From assembly GCF_037975245.1 (NCBI RefSeq), contig NC_092571.1, forward strand, positions 7,358,501-7,422,500: a stretch of 64,000 nt of DNA. The letters run 5' to 3'. A program made the position numbers and the translations under genes. The DNA comes from Apostichopus japonicus. Taxonomy: Eukaryota; Echinodermata; Holothuroidea; Aspidochirotida; Stichopodidae. Below are positions 35,470-47,248 of the stretch, in pieces. Under the pieces are notes generated by a model, which worked only from the letters and a program-made list of their open reading frames with translations, did no database searches and was not told the origin of the DNA. The stretch's first letter is position 1, and each line of letters opens with the position of its first letter.

Positions 35470-36620
35470 TATATTTATCACACATGGGTTCTTTGACAGT
35501 GTAAATAAAGTACCATACTGCGTAACTTTTTTAACGGAGAATTGTAACACTTAATTACAATTACCAGGCTTGCTGCATAACAAGAATGAGTTTTGACCCT
35601 AGCCCTGATTATAGTAAGCCTAGGCTAGGGGGTATCCCACGTGTTATCTTCACTCTCACCTTTTTAACTAAATTTCAAGATGGAATAGTAGAAAGAAACC
35701 GCCAACTACATATCGTGAAATACAACCGCGTGTTGGACACACAAAATATGTAGGAATCAGAAACATTTATAAGGCGAAACCTACAGTTTACCCCTTCAAA
35801 CTCTTTAAGTGCGTCATAATCGAGGCAAGTACCATGCTTCTACAAGTGATGTATGAACAAAGTAGATTTCATATACATCTTCTGTTTACAATGATTACTT
35901 CATCTACCTTCCTTAATGCTCATCCTATGAAATATTGATTCCCTTACGTCTTGACTAATTGGAGTAAGATGGCATATGCTAATGCTCTGTTTCAGAATTT
36001 GACTCTCGGAAGTTTCGGGTAGATCATACGGATGAAGGATCTTGCCCTTGGTGTTGGTTACGGGTCAGTCTTCGATGGTTATACATTACACAGATTCGAC
36101 CATTAAAAAATAGACGATAAATGTACCAAATGGTTTCTGTCGATTTATTCACTTCTTTTCTCAAATTAATCACGGCGATGAAAATAATGATTATGAGACT
36201 CTTTACACTCGAATGCCTGTCGGTATCTAAAAGGAGCGTAAAATATTAAAAATATTCCTTAGTATTGTATGTCGTAACTTCAATGTCCTCGTGCCAATTC
36301 TTTTCTCTTCCTTTTAATGATAGATTTGAATTGCCTCATCTCCAGTTTCATCTACCACTCACGTTTCTACACGGAGTCAACCGCTAACTTCGTGTTATAT
36401 GATAGAGATATTTTTTATGAAAAACAACAAAGGTAAATCTTGCTTTGTTTGGGAGATATCCTACTAGCCTGGTGGCTCACGTTTTAAACTCAAGTTTTAA
36501 ACTCTGTCAATATGAAGACTGCTCGTACAAAAGTCAATTTAAAGCGGATTTTCAGCATAAGAAATCCGAGGACAGCTCATAAAATGCCATATTCTGTGTT
36601 ACGTTATTAATTTTTTTTTA
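35470..36620. repeat. Segmental duplication, upstream flank of Ig gene A
   Basis: Matches 49480-51130 over its whole length apart from a 568-bp MITE present only there. Shared words include TAAATAAAGTACCATACTG, AGCCTAGGCTAGGGG and GGGAGATATCCTACTAGCC. This is 5' flanking DNA of the duplicated Ig gene unit. Confidence 0.85.
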
Positions 36621-36666
36621 TATCATGCATTGTTATTACACACAATATGTATGTTTAAATTAACTG

Positions 36667-37030
36667 TTACTTTAAAGTTGAAAATTGTGCTACAAACATT
36701 AAAATGATCTTAAAGGTGGGATCGCTCGTAATTTCCTCGTTAATTCTGTCCTTCACACCAACCGATTCAAAAATAATATCAATACTACCCTCTACCGGTT
36801 CGTCGCTGTTGTTTCGTAATTTCTCAGCAATCCCGCATTTACGGCTAGTAAGCAATAAACGGGTTTGGTAACCTGAATCGGTGGCCTTGGCGAAATTCCT
36901 GCATAGTTTCTTGTCTGTGGCAGTGTCAGTACAGGGAGTTGTTATGGAAAACTCCCTGGTCAGTAGTATGCGGTAAATTATTACGTCGCGTTTTCGTGTG
37001 TGTTGTGTGATACCAGGGAGTTGTTATGGT
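36667..37030 (-). CDS. Unassigned open stretch, possible terminal exon
   Basis: About 120 codons are open between a stop near 37030 and TAA at 36667, without an ATG at the start. The product looks protein-like (DVIIYRILLTREFS, DSGYQTRLLLTSRKCGIAEK, GSIDIIFESVGVKDRINEE) but matches no family I recognise. A usable acceptor on the minus strand lies at CTGCCACAG (about 36920). The upstream half overlaps CAGGGAG-type repeats, so only 36667-36915 may be coding. Could be chance. Confidence 0.3.
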
Positions 37031-37142
37031 CTGTGGTTTGTTTTACGTTGGTAACTTTTCACAACTAGTGGGCTGTAGTAGCTGTACAGTATAGGTGTAA
37101 TAGTTTGACCAGGGAGCTGCTACTCTAGCGGTTCCCTGCTTT
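36932..37142. repeat. CAGGGAG palindromic repeats
   Basis: CAGGGAGTT...AACTCCCTG forms a perfect 9-bp inverted repeat at 36932-36958. Related units begin at about 37013 (CAGGGAGTTGTTATGG) and 37111 (CAGGGAGCTGCTA). Looks like transposon termini or a small repeat cluster. Confidence 0.5.
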
Positions 37143-39547
37143 TTACTCTTTTAGGCCCACATGGTGAACAGTCGAAGTCCGAACTGTTCGGATGCCCTTG
37201 TTTCGTAGTTGATTCACTGATTTGGAAAGCTCTGCATGCTTTATGCTGTATCGAATATCAGAAGTTTAGCCTATAGAAGTACAGTACTATTTTACTGTAA
37301 AAAACAGTGTATTCCAAACCTTTACAGATGCGCCAGTCTTGTACTAACCTGAGTAAAGTATTTGAAATATTGCAACCTTAGTTGCGAGCCGACATTCTTT
37401 CACAGCTCAAGAAACTTAAAGTGAAGTTTATGGCTGATACATTGACTCGTGTCACAAAAAGGACAGACGCGAATGAGTGAAAAAATTGACTGAAGTGATT
37501 ACAACATTGGGTATCAAACGTATGGTCAAGTCCGTCATATGTGAACAATTGGTATTTCAGCCAATTTAGGTATTAATTACACATAGACACAGTCACAACT
37601 TACATTATATTTTATATATAAATTTTAGTTATATATCAGGAGGATTTTATGTCATAAACCATATATAGATAAATATGTATATTTAATTATTTTTGGACTC
37701 CTGACAACGGGCCCTTTAGGCGATCACAGAACACTTGCCCTAGCTGCACCCCATCCTCCTAACCGGTGCACGTAAACCCTGTCCTTGCACCCCTTTGACC
37801 CGAATTTAAAAAAAACGAAATTTGAACGGAAAAGGGAACGAAAATACGTTGCCATAAGGGGCGGCTCCACCCTCTTTAGAAAGGATTGGCAAAAAGGGAA
37901 TAAGTACATGAACAATAAATTAAAAGTTATTTCCATTGAAAAGTGACTCGCTGAACATCTGCAGTCAAAGCAAACAACTTTTTTTTTCTAAATCACGTCA
38001 GTTTATTGCTTTCCAGCGTACTGTACTCCAGTATTGATTTTCCTGCCTCTTGTTCCGAACGGCTCCCAAAGAAATGCCAAGTCGGCAACGGGTTGGGGGT
38101 GGGTTACCCAGCCCCACCATGGGGAACCTCATCACGACTGACTCGAATTACAACTCGAAACTATAACTCAAATTGGATTGAATTTAAAAAAAGAAAAAAA
38201 AAAGCTGTCTGCATGGCTCATACTTATCTATACTATTGTGTGACCATATAGGCGTACAGGATCTAGTCAACCAGGAGGGACACTGGGGGGGGGGAGTTTT
38301 TTTTTCTTGCCACAGAAAATTAAACATTGCCCGGAAGTTCCTAACACGATTAATTTATTTCAAACTTCGACGACAATGAAGGACAAAGAGAACCATATAG
38401 GCCTATGCCTGACTATAAGATCATTGAACCATCACGAACAACTCCGAATAATCTTCCATTTGCCGGTTCATGACACTGGGAAGTAAGGGGTGGGGGTGGG
38501 GCTTTCCATTTGATCCGCAAGTATAGTGAACGGTCACCACAACAAAGGTGTATAACTTGGGACTAGCATGGGGAGACTTGTCAACCTTGTGAACATTTTT
38601 TAGGGGGGTAAGATGTAAGGGGGGGGGGAGTCGGCAAACTAAAACATACAGGGTAAACAGAGGGAAGGAAAGAGGTCAAAAAAGAAAGAGTGAAAGACAG
38701 ATGAAGGGATGGAGGAAGAAAGTAAAGAAAGTGTGGAGATGCAGGTTAGGGGTAGAGATAGATATGATATGAAAGTACAGAGAAAAAAAAACCCAGAGCA
38801 GAAAATGGAGATCACTGGGATACTGTCAAATACACAAGAAGAATATACAATCTCAATACTGGAATTAAATAATGCACCACATAAATACAGCTTATGACAT
38901 CAAGAAATCAAAGGGGAAGGATATAATGTTTCAAGGATGCTGGAAAATAAGACACAACAGAAGATAATCATGGTTTCTGATCTATTAGGCTTCTTCTCCC
39001 TACTGCTACAAGGATGTAAGAGACCACAGGGACTCTCACAACTCTTTAAGTTGTGATGACCTCTGACCCTTACTATGCCTAACTGTTATGTTGCCAGGAA
39101 ATAAATACACCAGTGCATGAGAGGAGGTGAGAGACAGGACTGATTGATCGTGTCTATATGGGTGTTTAATATACATGTGATTCAAGAAGATAGATGTAAA
39201 ATGTAGCATTGTTTGAACACTTCAAAGGGACCCCTTCCCCATCCCCCCCACGTTCAAATCATATCCCCTCCTGCCTCCTGGCAACGGATATGAACACCAG
39301 TATAAATAAACCGATACAGATATTTATACCCGCTGTGTGTGTAGGCCTATATACAATAATACAAAGCTGGCCATTCTCTGATTGTTACTCCTTGATTGAA
39401 TTTCCCCAACCTTGCCCACCTTGACTTAAAGGGTGGCCAAGCTTCTGATTCACAGTCATAGCTACTATCGAACAAAATGGACGAAAGCAATTTATCTCAA
39501 TCTGGTGATGCAGATGTATCAATAGCTGCTAATCCAACGTGAATGTC
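37143..39547. other. No gene seen; G/C runs
   Basis: Contains homopolymer-rich patches (G-runs at about 38286-38296 and 38619-38629, C-runs near 39234-39250) and A/G-rich DNA at 38640-38760. No credible exon. Confidence 0.45.
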
Positions 39548-39759
39548 TCACAACCTGTCAATAAAAGTCTGGGAAAAGTGCTTGCCCCTGCCATATGTAT
39601 GATCTCTTTTGTTCAGGATCATGTAAATGTGGCAATGTGTATTTGTATGGTCTGAGGTTTCTCTCCCATGCTGCTCCATATCTAATCCTACTGGTAACAT
39701 TGGACAGAACATGGCAGATGGCTTCTTGAGAGGTGTTGAAGTAACTGGATCAGAAGTAT
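39548..39759 (-). CDS. Unassigned multi-exon gene, last exon
   Basis: From acceptor AATTTTTACAG to TGA at 39548. Phase 1 fits exon 41349-41448 exactly (G|AT = Asp). Reads TSDPVTSTPLKKPSAMFCP, then LDMEQHGRETSDHTNTHCHI and a basic end FSQTFIDRL. No domain recognised; the low-complexity Ser/Thr part looks like a linker. Confidence 0.5.
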
Positions 39760-40198
39760 CTGTAAAAATTACATAAAACATTTGTTACTAGATTGCAAGT
39801 ATATATCCTGCTATAGCTACTATGGCTGTGACTAAAAATATACTTTTGTTTAGAACTTATCACACTTTCGCAGCACTGGAAACTGATATTTCAATTTAAA
39901 TGGTGTCATTGAATTTAGAGGACATTGAAGTTACAAGTATGTTGGTGAAACCAAGACCACCCTCAATAAGCAGTTCTAGTCACAGGTCAATACAATGAAA
40001 ATGGAGACTCCAGTAGGGGAACACTTTCAGTTCCCCAATCATACCATTAAAGTAAGACATGTCCCAACAGGTAACTAAATTCGTAGACTAACCATCTCAC
40101 ACATAGTACACCACAGCAGAGATAGAGAGAGTGGACGGAATGCCTTAGCACCATTCAACTGAATGGGCTCAATATACAAGAAGGACATGACTAACTTA

Positions 40199-40905
40199 CA
40201 TAGGCGTAGGAGGGGGGGGGGGGGCTGCAGCCCCCCAACCATAACTTTTGGTGAAAATTCGGGCAATATGCTGAGAATTTTTCGGGCACCTACTGAAAAA
40301 GGATAATTTTCAGTGTGTTTTTCATATTTTTTGGTGAAACTTCGGGCAAAATGCTGAGAATTTTTCGGGCACCTACTGAAAGAAGAATAATTTGCAATGT
40401 GTTTTCCACTTTTTTCGGTGAAAATTCCGGCAATATGCTGAGAATTTTTCGGGCAACTACTTAAAAAAAGAATAATTTGCAGTGTGTTTTTCACATTTTT
40501 TGGTGAAAATTTGGGCAATATGCTGAGAATTTTTCAGGCACCTACTGAAAGAAGAATAATTTGCAACTTGTTTTTCACTTTTTTTGGTGAAAATTCGGCA
40601 ATAAGTTGAGAATTTTTCGGGCACCTACTGCAAGAAGAATATTTTGCAATGTGTTTTTTAATGTTTAAACTTATATTGTTATGATCATTTTTGTTTTACA
40701 GATTCCCCAATAATTTTAACCAATATGGAAGGCTTATAAGACGCAAAATGATTGTATGTTATTGGCATGTGATGTAATAACCGATGAATGCCTATATGAT
40801 ATGCACAACAACATGTTGATCGCGCGCGGAGCGAAAATTTCGGATATATTTTTCAGGCAAGTCGTTTCAGCCCCCCACAAATCAAATGAGGCTCCTACGC
40901 CTATG
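40199..40905. mobile_element. hAT-type MITE, 707 bp, with internal minisatellite
   Basis: Perfect 14-bp terminal inverted repeats (CATAGGCGTAGGAG ... CTCCTACGCCTATG) flanked by a perfect 8-bp target duplication CTAACTTA (40191-40198 and 40906-40913). Lies between the internal and last exons of the unassigned minus-strand gene, i.e. in an intron. No transposase. Confidence 0.9.
40245..40665. repeat. 84-bp minisatellite, about 5 units
   Basis: The landmark CTGAGAATTTTTCGGGCA recurs with spacing 83-84 bp (40271, 40354, 40438, 40522, 40606). Because 84 is a multiple of 3, a spurious 28-residue repeating frame runs through it on the minus strand. Confidence 0.9.
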
Positions 40906-41348
40906 CTAACTTAATCCTGCTCCATCTCTGTATTCTGCCATAGTTCATTCCCCTCTCCTTTTTCTTAATCATCGCTTTGTACTCCACAGTTTATCTAAAT
41001 GCCTCTGCTTTCCCTGACTCCTTTCTTTCAATACACCATTAACTTCTTTCTTTGTGTTCACCATGTCCTCTCATTACCAGGCTCTATTGTGTCTCTTGAA
41101 TTTCCTGTTACTAGTCAGTTTGCCTCTAAAGAAGATCCTCATAATATCAGGCCCACTGACTTTTATATAAATTCTCATACACATGTACGCTTTTTAGTGG
41201 ATGAGCAATATGCTACCATTTTTTTCTTTTCTTTAGGAATTTAATGAGAATGAAATTGTATTATTTTTCTGATCACATCAGATCAGATATAAGATTAGCA
41301 CTGCTCTTCCAGTCTGTTATTCATGCAAGGATAAACATATAAATTTAC

Positions 41349-41448
41349 CTTCTCCTTTCTGAGTGTCAACTGATCTTTCTGTGGTGACAGCTGCTGAGAA
41401 TGCCTCTGTTTGACTTTCGGCATCCTTCTGGAAAGATGCATTTGACAC
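41349..41448 (-). CDS. Unassigned multi-exon gene, internal exon
   Basis: 100 nt between acceptor TTTCATTGAACAG and donor GAAG|GTAAAT. The frame that continues into the last exon reads VSNASFQKDAESQTEAF and on to TQKGE. That frame needs a phase-0 upstream exon, whereas the exon at 43643-43914 ends in phase 2, so at least one exon or another splice site is missing from this model. Confidence 0.45.
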
Positions 41449-43642
41449 CTGTTCAATGAAACAAAAAAATTGTCCGTAAATCATATAACTGAAATAGTAA
41501 TTTTACTGTACACCCCAAGCTTAATTGTATGCGTAATGAATCTGGTAATGACCAAATCATTACAAACAAACATGTTTTTATCATACCTACCCGAGAAAAA
41601 ATATGAAAGAGAAAAGTAACAAACAAACACTTTGGCAGATTTCAATAATAACATATTGTTAACCCACAATGATTTAAACCCAGATAAGGATGATATATTC
41701 TTTCATACTCTTCTTCAACATATCCTAAAACCGTGGTACCTTTCAAGAAAATTGTGAGGATAATTTTGTGTTGCCCAACTGCTTGCTCAACAACCTGAGC
41801 TCACATGTCAATGTACAATTTACTATGTAAACTTCCTGTCTAAGTGAACTGATTGGTTTCATATCACTAAAAGATGTCCAGTCTTTTGATCAAAGTTTGA
41901 TGTACACTCATTATTTACCTACTGTGTAAACTTCCTGTTTATGTGAGCAGTTGGTTTCATGAGTGAGATTTGAGATGCTAGCTTACTCCATGACATAAGC
42001 CCACCATTGTGAAAAATTCCTGTTTACATGCATAGCTAGTTTTCAGACTACCATTAACGCTAGATTACTCTCCACAAGAGATAGTTACGGTCACCAAATT
42101 TAATAGATTATAATTTTTGAACACTAAACATCAGATCATTTAGGGCTCTTAAAATGCAATCTGGATTTGGTTGCTAGGCGGGGCCGTATCCTAGCAACCA
42201 AAAAGTTTTCCAATTTTTTTTTGGCCAAATTTCATCCTTTGAGACATATCGCAAGACACCATATCAATTTCAGGCAATTCTGAGAGGGTGGGCGTGGAGG
42301 CCACTGTTGATTTGGCATGGATGGACCCATATATAAAAATATGATAACTTATCACAACATTATAGCATCAGGCCTACACAAAAAACTGGTACTTTCTTAC
42401 CTCCAGGCATGGCAATATAAAGGTTTATATAGGTGTAGCTATATGTACTAATATGTTCCCTCAATTTGTGAGGCTAATTTACCTTAGTTCTTGCATAGCA
42501 GTTGGGTTTCTTCGAAAATCCCTCACGCAGAAATGTACACATGATTGAGTCAGTAGATAACATATACACCCTGTTGCCCAAATGAACCATTAAAACTTGA
42601 TTGCGTATATGCTGGCTGTGGCTGACCTTAGAAAAACCTAAGGTATAGATGCATATGTAGCGGTGTGAAAACATGTGAATCAGTTAGGAGTGATTCTAAG
42701 GTATTTATGTAGATGCATTATTTTTATAGGAAAAACTGCAGGTCCATGTGGTTGTACGTGTACAGCACAGTAGGCCTTCCTCACTGGTGCATATTACAAA
42801 ATTAGGGGATGCAGTTACTTTGAACACTAATTTCAGATACTTATTACAATTGGCCTTAGTTCTATATATGCCTAGTTAATTATGACTGGGCAAAGATGAG
42901 GCTTCAAGCTTCTTTCTTTTTTTCAAATGCTCATTCACAAGAATATCTTCTTCAAACAAGGACAGCTGATAACAATTTAGAACCTGGAGGGGGTGGGGAT
43001 GAACAGATCACCTAGGCCTAGTGGTTAGAAAATATATTTCCATCAATTTGTTGAGGCAAAAACAGTTTACTTTTTGGTGATGAGAAGGCCCAGCTTTCCA
43101 TTGCATAAATATGAGTCAGTCTTCTTTAGAAAGGATACTTTCATTTTTAACTGTATACAGTATCTTCATGACAAGCATTCACAAACAGTGATGATGCTGA
43201 CTCAGTAATACAACTTACTGCTACTTTGTGCTAAGATAAGTATGATAAGGTTAGGATACGCTAGGCCCATTGGAAAAATAATGAATGATAGGCCTAGTTA
43301 CATAGCCTAGGCATATCAAATCATGTATGTTACAAATACAATAGCATACTAGACACTGCCAAGTTCGAACACCTAAGCCTTAAAATACCCCAAAACTCCT
43401 ATATCTTCATTTTATTGACAAATATATACGTACATACTTGCACACAGGTCATTTTGGAGAGGAAATAACTGTAGCTTCGTAGTTTTTAGTGATATTGGCT
43501 TTTGCTTGTAGGTTATCATGGTGAAATCGTGTATTTCTTAGGGGTGTCCGAACTTGACAGTATTCTGTACTTGTACTGTATTATACATGTAACCTAGGAC
43601 AACTACCCTATACAGTTTTAGCCTAGCTTAGCAAATCATTAC
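41449..43642. other. Presumed intron of the unassigned gene
   Basis: A+T-rich. No element with recognisable ends. A missing coding exon may lie here. Confidence 0.35.
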
Positions 43643-43914
43643 CTTTTTGTGTGATCCTGAAGCAAATGTCCTGCGAAATATACGTTGCTCACAGAAGTCA
43701 AATCATCGACATGTTTGTAAAGTTCTTTCTCCATTTGCCAGCTTACATAGGAACGTAGAAGATAGATCTTCGTGGCATCTCTTCGTCGCTGTTGTTCCTT
43801 TGCACTGCTGTTTTTGTCAGGTCCATGCAACAAAGGCCTTCCTCCACTTAAGTTAGTTCCAGGATAAGGTCGTTTTATTTCGCCCGATTCTTCTTGCCCT
43901 GATTCTTTTTCCAT
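43643..43914 (-). CDS. Unassigned multi-exon gene, first exon
   Basis: Starts at ATG 43914 (MEKESGQEESGEIKRPYPG) and ends at donor AAAAAG|GTAATG, phase 2. The first half is a charged, disordered stretch; the second is helical (RRRDATKIYLLRSYVSWQ, then YKHVDDLTSVSNVYFAGHLL). An arginine-rich start followed by a helix and 'FAxHLL' looks like a small folded module. No catalytic motif, signal peptide or membrane segment; probably intracellular, function unknown. The start codon lies 1 bp from the terminus of a MITE (43916-44197), so the leader and perhaps the promoter come from that element. Confidence 0.55.
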
Positions 43915-43915
43915 A

Positions 43916-44197
43916 ATTCGTCCCTTGTTTCGCGTACTGACGAATGTTAGAAAGTTATTTATCACGATCCAAATCCATTCACTGCTTTGCAACTGAATGT
44001 TTGATCACAAATAATACCTTTTAAGCAGTTTCTATAGATTTATGTTACAGAAAACAAATTATAGTTTATAGACGTTTCAAATTTAAAGGATGTAGAACAA
44101 TTTTAAGGGCATATAAATGTTTTAAAAACATTCGTCACTACGTAAAACAAAATAAAATAATTTGCATATTCGTCAGTGCGTGAAACAAGGGACGAAT
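43916..44197. mobile_element. MITE, 282 bp, with hairpin-forming termini
   Basis: Left end ATTCGTCCCTTGTTTC and right end inverse GAAACAAGGGACGAAT form terminal inverted repeats of about 31 bp with 2 mismatches. Each terminus is itself an inverted repeat (ATTCGTC ... GACGAAT). A further partial unit lies at about 44129-44155. No clear target duplication. Confidence 0.65.
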
Positions 44198-45596
44198 TGT
44201 CACAATACTCTAATCGAATGTATTTGGACCAAAATCGTACAGTATTCTTTACTCAAAAGGCACACAAACAACAAACTATCGAGGACGGAAAGTCCTATGC
44301 GGTAAACAGTACAGTAAACTGAAATGCTGTGTTATAACATTATGTGTGCAATGGGTACGGGCTTGTTGCGCATACGCTTGCCTGTGCTATTCACTGATCT
44401 AAATTTGCCACCGAGGTCACGTGATTAATAGGGGTCCCATTAAACCTCGCTGAAACCTCGATAATGCCAGCGCCCTCAAAAAAAAGTCTACGAGCGATAT
44501 CGCCTTTAAGTCCATTACGTGAATGCATTGAGAAAGGTATGTGTCATAGTAAGTGATTAAATACAGTCGTGTATAGTTAAAACCTAACTGACAGATTATA
44601 CTCCATATGTTACATATCTATATCATTACTACAGTAATAAGAACATGCTAGAATATTGCTTATTTAAAGCTTTCAGTTAGGATTCTACTGATAAATTGTG
44701 TGTATACGCAAAGTGGTTTCCTCATTTACATAACACAAACGATAGCTAACAAAGGATATGGTGTGCAAATATCCGTATAGTTTAAAGACCGAAAGACGAG
44801 CACCCTGCCCGGCTATTCCCTCATATTATTTAATGTATATAGTTTAGAGACCCAAGGATCAGGAAGCCCTACAGTAGCTTATTTGAGACCCTTCCAATGC
44901 TAGATCGTGGACGAAATATTGAATGTGCTATGTAGTTCTTCCTTGTTTCATTTTTAACCATTGCATATACCTCCACGACATGTTTTGTCAAATGCTGAGC
45001 ACGTCTGCATAACGATGGGAAAGTTGAATGGAGGTCGTCTTCTTCACGTCAAGTGAATATCTAATTATAAATTTGTATGTGTACTATAATGTATAATGTA
45101 TTGTATATGTATTATAAAGTACTTCCTTGTTTCATTTTTTACCATTTGTATATATCTCCCTGACAATTATTTTAGAATGCTAAGCACATATTCGTAAGGA
45201 TGGAACGCCGAATGGATCCCGTGTACTTCACGTAGAGTAAACATCTAATTAACTTAAAATGCCACCTGACGATTGTCAGTGCTTCTATCATAACTGTACG
45301 ATTCATTACTTAGTGGCAACCCTTCGTATTAGTAGCACCATTGGTCCTTCCTTTTGCGTCTTGTTACAGTAATACTTCTGACAGAGAACATAAAATAAGT
45401 AGCATATGTAATACCAGAAGATGTATATGAATGTATGTATGTTAGATCCTCCTGAAAGTAGGAACTCGCGAAGAAGCCTCATCAATTGGCTTATCAAAGC
45501 CGCAAGATGACCGAAGTCGGTCTCTTAGATTCATATTTAACGTCCATGATTATGAATTGTCAACAACACTGTAACTGGACGACATACACTTATCTT

Positions 45597-45658
45597 GGAG
45601 TAACTCGAACCGGAGACCTTATGATTGTAAGGCACCGGCGATAACCACTGAGCTAACT
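45597..45658 (-). repeat. tRNA-like SINE head (copy B)
   Basis: Minus strand carries TTAGCTCAGTGG (A-box) and GGTTCGAGTTAC (B-box) with an anticodon-like stem CCTT...AAGG whose loop is one base too long. A tRNA-derived relic, not a functional tRNA. Confidence 0.55.
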
Positions 45659-46059
45659 AATGCATATCGTTACGATTACGCGTATTGTAGATATGCAACA
45701 ACAAAAAACGTTTGTCTGTGTGCAAAGTATAGCATAAACGTAAAAGATCTAGAATACCCTAATATGCGAGAATATTCCAACATTGTATCCAACGCAAGCC
45801 GAAATTTAACAGTTTCAACACAGTGTGAGTAATCATAAATAAATGAACGTTCTCGTTAAGCTCCCATTTTTATTAATAGGTTGCATCTTGGAGAGATTTG
45901 TTCTTTAATCTCTAAAATCTAGTTCAGAGACAAAGGATCAGGGAGCCTTACAATAGCTAATGTGAGACCCTATCCGTGATAGATCGTCACTGGATGAACA
46001 CCGGCTAATTTTAAGTCTTCTCTTTTCGATAAGTGTCCAGAGGATAACGAGGCAGGGTG

Positions 46060-46375
46060 TGAATTTACTCCCGTTTCTGCTCCCGGGACCGTCATTTAAC
46101 GTCCTCATCCGACGAACGAGAGTGTATGCCCTAGAATCTGATCACTTTCTTAAATTGCTAGACCTTACTGCAGTGCAGTCATGATGAACAAAGTTGTTTC
46201 GAAACCAAGTGAAGAACGGAAACATAACCCTTTTCCCAAGTTCACAAACCAGAAATACCAAATCCACGGAAGACTCCGCACATCACCACTGCCTGCAGCA
46301 ATGTTTGAATAGGTCAAGAGAACCTGGCTCCCGGCGGAATTTTGATCCTGTAACCTAACGATCTGAACCAAGCCT
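46060..46375 (-). repeat. tRNA-derived SINE (copy B), head partly deleted
   Basis: Equivalent to 52555-52876. The body motif GGATGAGGACGTTAAATGA is present at about 46093-46112 and the head is truncated near 46360. Confidence 0.5.
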
Positions 46376-46683
46376 TTGACTTGTATATAGCATAGAGGTG
46401 GATGAAGGATTTCATAAAGGAGAGAGTAATGCTCCAGTGTTGTTGAAGCATACCTCCTTTAGGGGATGTATGTGTCCTTCCCCCCATTCTGAGGCTTATA
46501 TAAAAAGGTTACAACTTATGAGTTCATATCAATGATGACGAGAGAGCTGTTCGGCGATGATGTAGGATATAATCTTATTATGTTTTTACTAACAGAGGCA
46601 CTACTCTAATTGTTGTGCGATACATTCAAATCGACATGAATTACGCTTTCATATAGATTTTATATTCAAAGAATAGAAAATCT

Positions 46684-47247
46684 TTATGAGAGAAGACTTC
46701 TTCCTTCTCCGTTTCGTCTTTTCATGTACAAAAAATAAATTACTATCAGAGTGACCATAACTAATAGACCTACAATAACGGTTGTCACTGTGAAGTCAGT
46801 GGTTAAGTTACGCTTTTGCTGAATGGTTATCGCCTTAGTGATATTATTTGATCCTGCGATTACTCGGCATTTTATCGAATATTGATCTTTCAATTTCGTT
46901 TCATTTTGAAAGCTCATGGTAAGAATTATCGACTCATATCCGTTAGATGAATGAGACAAGTTGGCATTGGAAATGATATTTCGGCTTTCAGATAAATCCC
47001 TTTCGATTGATGCTTGTATTCGAGGAAAGCTACTGCATGTTAGATTTAAGTTCTCTCCTTCAATAACATTTACAGTCTGAGGCTCTACCGTTACTTGTAA
47101 ATCTTCGTAAACAGTAATATTTGGAGTTGAGATGCAGTAGTCATTGTCACTGTCATTCTTATTACACACTAATCTGCTGTTATTATATAGTGTAGATACA
47201 TAGTGTATACGTCTCAGCACTATGTCCTCGTTAGTATCTATACATAT
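46684..47247 (-). pseudogene. Ig gene B: 5'-truncated paralogue (domain 3, transmembrane segment, short tail)
   Basis: Keeps the end of domain 2 (NNSRLVCNKNDSDNDYCIS) and a complete domain 3 almost identical to copies A and C (TVEPQTVNVIEGENLNLTC, RIQASIERDLSESRN), then a transmembrane helix (TTVIVGLLVMVTLIVIYFLY) and a 12-residue tail (KRRNGEGRSLLS). The sequence stops matching at 47247, exactly where a TATA-flanked DNA transposon begins. The missing 5' half does not reappear on the far side, so about 1.4 kb was lost. The invariant Ig Trp of domain 3 is Arg here (IERD versus IEWD). The copy has no signal peptide and is probably not functional. Confidence 0.8.
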
Positions 47248-47248
47248 A

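Larger units (their letters stand above)
44647..46683. repeat. Segmental duplication, downstream flank of Ig copy B
   Basis: Collinear with 51153-53100 (downstream flank of Ig copy C), with partial matches at 61895-62590. Landmarks: TGCTAGAATATTGCTTATTT, GACCGAAAGACGAGCACCCT and AGGATCAGGAAGCCCTACAG. Contains two tandem ~180-bp units (about 44933-45245) and two tRNA-like SINE relics. Confidence 0.85.

Noticed and set aside
40075-40518. 147-codon minus-strand frame with 28-residue repeats
   Set aside because: It is the 84-bp minisatellite of a MITE read in frame; no gene-like features outside the repeat.
45597-45658. Possible functional tRNA gene
   Set aside because: Anticodon loop has 8 bases, the acceptor stem is not evident, and the duplicate copy has an internal deletion; a SINE relic fits better.
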